Below are positions 5,818 through 6,025 of a stretch of DNA of 6,025 bases, in pieces. The first letter of the stretch is position 1. Every line of letters starts with the position of its first letter. The notes under the pieces are model-generated. The model was given only the letters and a program-made list of their open reading frames with translations, was not told where the DNA came from and ran no database searches. The stretch is from HGM12669 sp048527645 (GTDB taxonomy: Bacteria; Bacillota; Clostridia; Oscillospirales; CAG-272), in the NCBI GenBank assembly GCA_048527645.1, contig DBGFNI010000147.1:1-6025 (forward strand). Reading direction: 5' to 3'. Position numbers and translations under genes: made by a program.

Positions 5818-5825
5818 AATTAAAT
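5798..5825 (+). promoter_or_regulatory. Weak candidate promoter just before the intact tRNA-Pro
   Basis: TTGACC (5798-5803) and TTAAAT (5820-5825), with a 16-bp spacer, could start transcription about at the tRNA 5' end. The -35 overlaps the TGACCAC repeats, so repeat-binding protein could compete with it. The -10 has only four of six consensus bases, so this is tentative. Confidence 0.3.
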
Positions 5826-5832
5826 AAACTAT

Positions 5833-5908
5833 CGGGGTATAGCGCAGTTGGTAGCGCGCGACATTTGGGATGTTGAGGCCGGGAGTTCGAGTCTCCCTAC
5901 TCCGACCA
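5833..5908 (+). tRNA. tRNA-Pro (anticodon TGG), CCA encoded
   Basis: The 76-base sequence folds as a full cloverleaf. The acceptor strands CGGGGTA and TACTCCG pair over 7 bp with one G-U, and the D-stem is GCGC/GCGC. The anticodon stem CGACA/TGTTG (one G-U) closes the loop TTTGGGA with anticodon TGG at 5866-5868. A 5-base variable region is followed by the T-stem GGGAG/CTCCC with a TTCGAGT loop. The discriminator is A and CCA is encoded (5906-5908). TGG reads CCA/CCG-type proline codons. The gene is followed within 5 bp by a terminator stem. A broken copy of its 5' half lies 190 bp upstream. Confidence 0.96.
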
Positions 5909-5913
5909 CCTTT

Positions 5914-5956
5914 CCGGCTGATTTAATATTCAATGTTAAATCAGCCGGACTTTTTT
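5914..5956 (+). terminator. Intrinsic terminator after tRNA-Pro
   Basis: Perfect 13-bp arms at 5914-5926 and 5936-5948 enclose a 9-nt loop, followed by a run of six T (5951-5956). It begins 5 bp after the tRNA CCA end and closes this transcription unit. Confidence 0.92.
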
Positions 5957-5971
5957 AGGCTTGATTTAGAG

Positions 5972-6000
5972 TAGATTTCTTTGCCGTAGTATGCTATAAT
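5972..6000 (+). promoter_or_regulatory. Extended -10 promoter heading out of the window
   Basis: TATAAT at 5995-6000 has a TGC extension directly before it (5992-5994). The -35 is weak: TAGATT at 5972-5977 with a 17-bp spacer has three consensus bases. It lies after the terminator, so it should drive a gene beyond the right edge. No coding start is visible in the last 25 bases. Confidence 0.65.
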
Positions 6001-6025
6001 TTGAACAATAAATCAGAATTTTTGA

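Overview
The window is the 3' part of a de novo pyrimidine (UMP) biosynthesis operon, all on the + strand, followed by a non-coding stretch and a tRNA-Pro locus that shows signs of past site-specific integration. The moderately high GC, a class 1B dihydroorotate dehydrogenase with its PyrK partner, strong AGGAGG ribosome sites, extended -10 promoters and a separate zinc-binding PyrI together suggest a Clostridia member, perhaps a gut Oscillospiraceae/Ruminococcaceae-type organism. The taxonomic call is inference from protein style, not a search result.

Region 1 (1-5169) reads carB (3' end only) - pyrK - pyrD - pyrF - pyrE - pyrB - pyrI. The genes are tightly packed: gaps are 45, -7 (overlap), 26, 35 and 27 bp, then 107 bp before pyrI. 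They supply carbamoyl phosphate synthesis (carB), aspartate transcarbamoylase with its regulatory chain (pyrB, pyrI), NAD-linked dihydroorotate dehydrogenase (pyrD, pyrK), orotate phosphoribosyltransferase (pyrE) and OMP decarboxylase (pyrF). Only dihydroorotase (pyrC) and the small carbamoyl phosphate synthetase subunit (carA) are missing from the window, and they may lie upstream. All reading frames are intact and the key catalytic residues are present.

Region 2 (5170-5561) has no credible gene. It starts with a perfect 18-bp hairpin just after pyrI that has no U-tract. A long C-rich, G-poor stretch on the + strand follows, which would suit Rho-dependent termination.

Region 3 (5562-6025) has a consensus sigma-70 promoter, a broken copy of the 5' half of tRNA-Pro ending exactly at the anticodon loop, and about 150 bp of repeat-rich sequence. 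That sequence holds nested inverted repeats and three TGACCAC repeats spaced exactly 12 bp apart. Then come an intact tRNA-Pro(TGG) with encoded CCA, a clear intrinsic terminator, and an outgoing extended -10 promoter at the right edge. The displaced promoter plus tRNA half, 190 bp upstream of a regenerated tRNA, looks like the scar of an integrative element that recombined in the anticodon loop. This is the most unusual part of the window; the rest is a standard metabolic operon.
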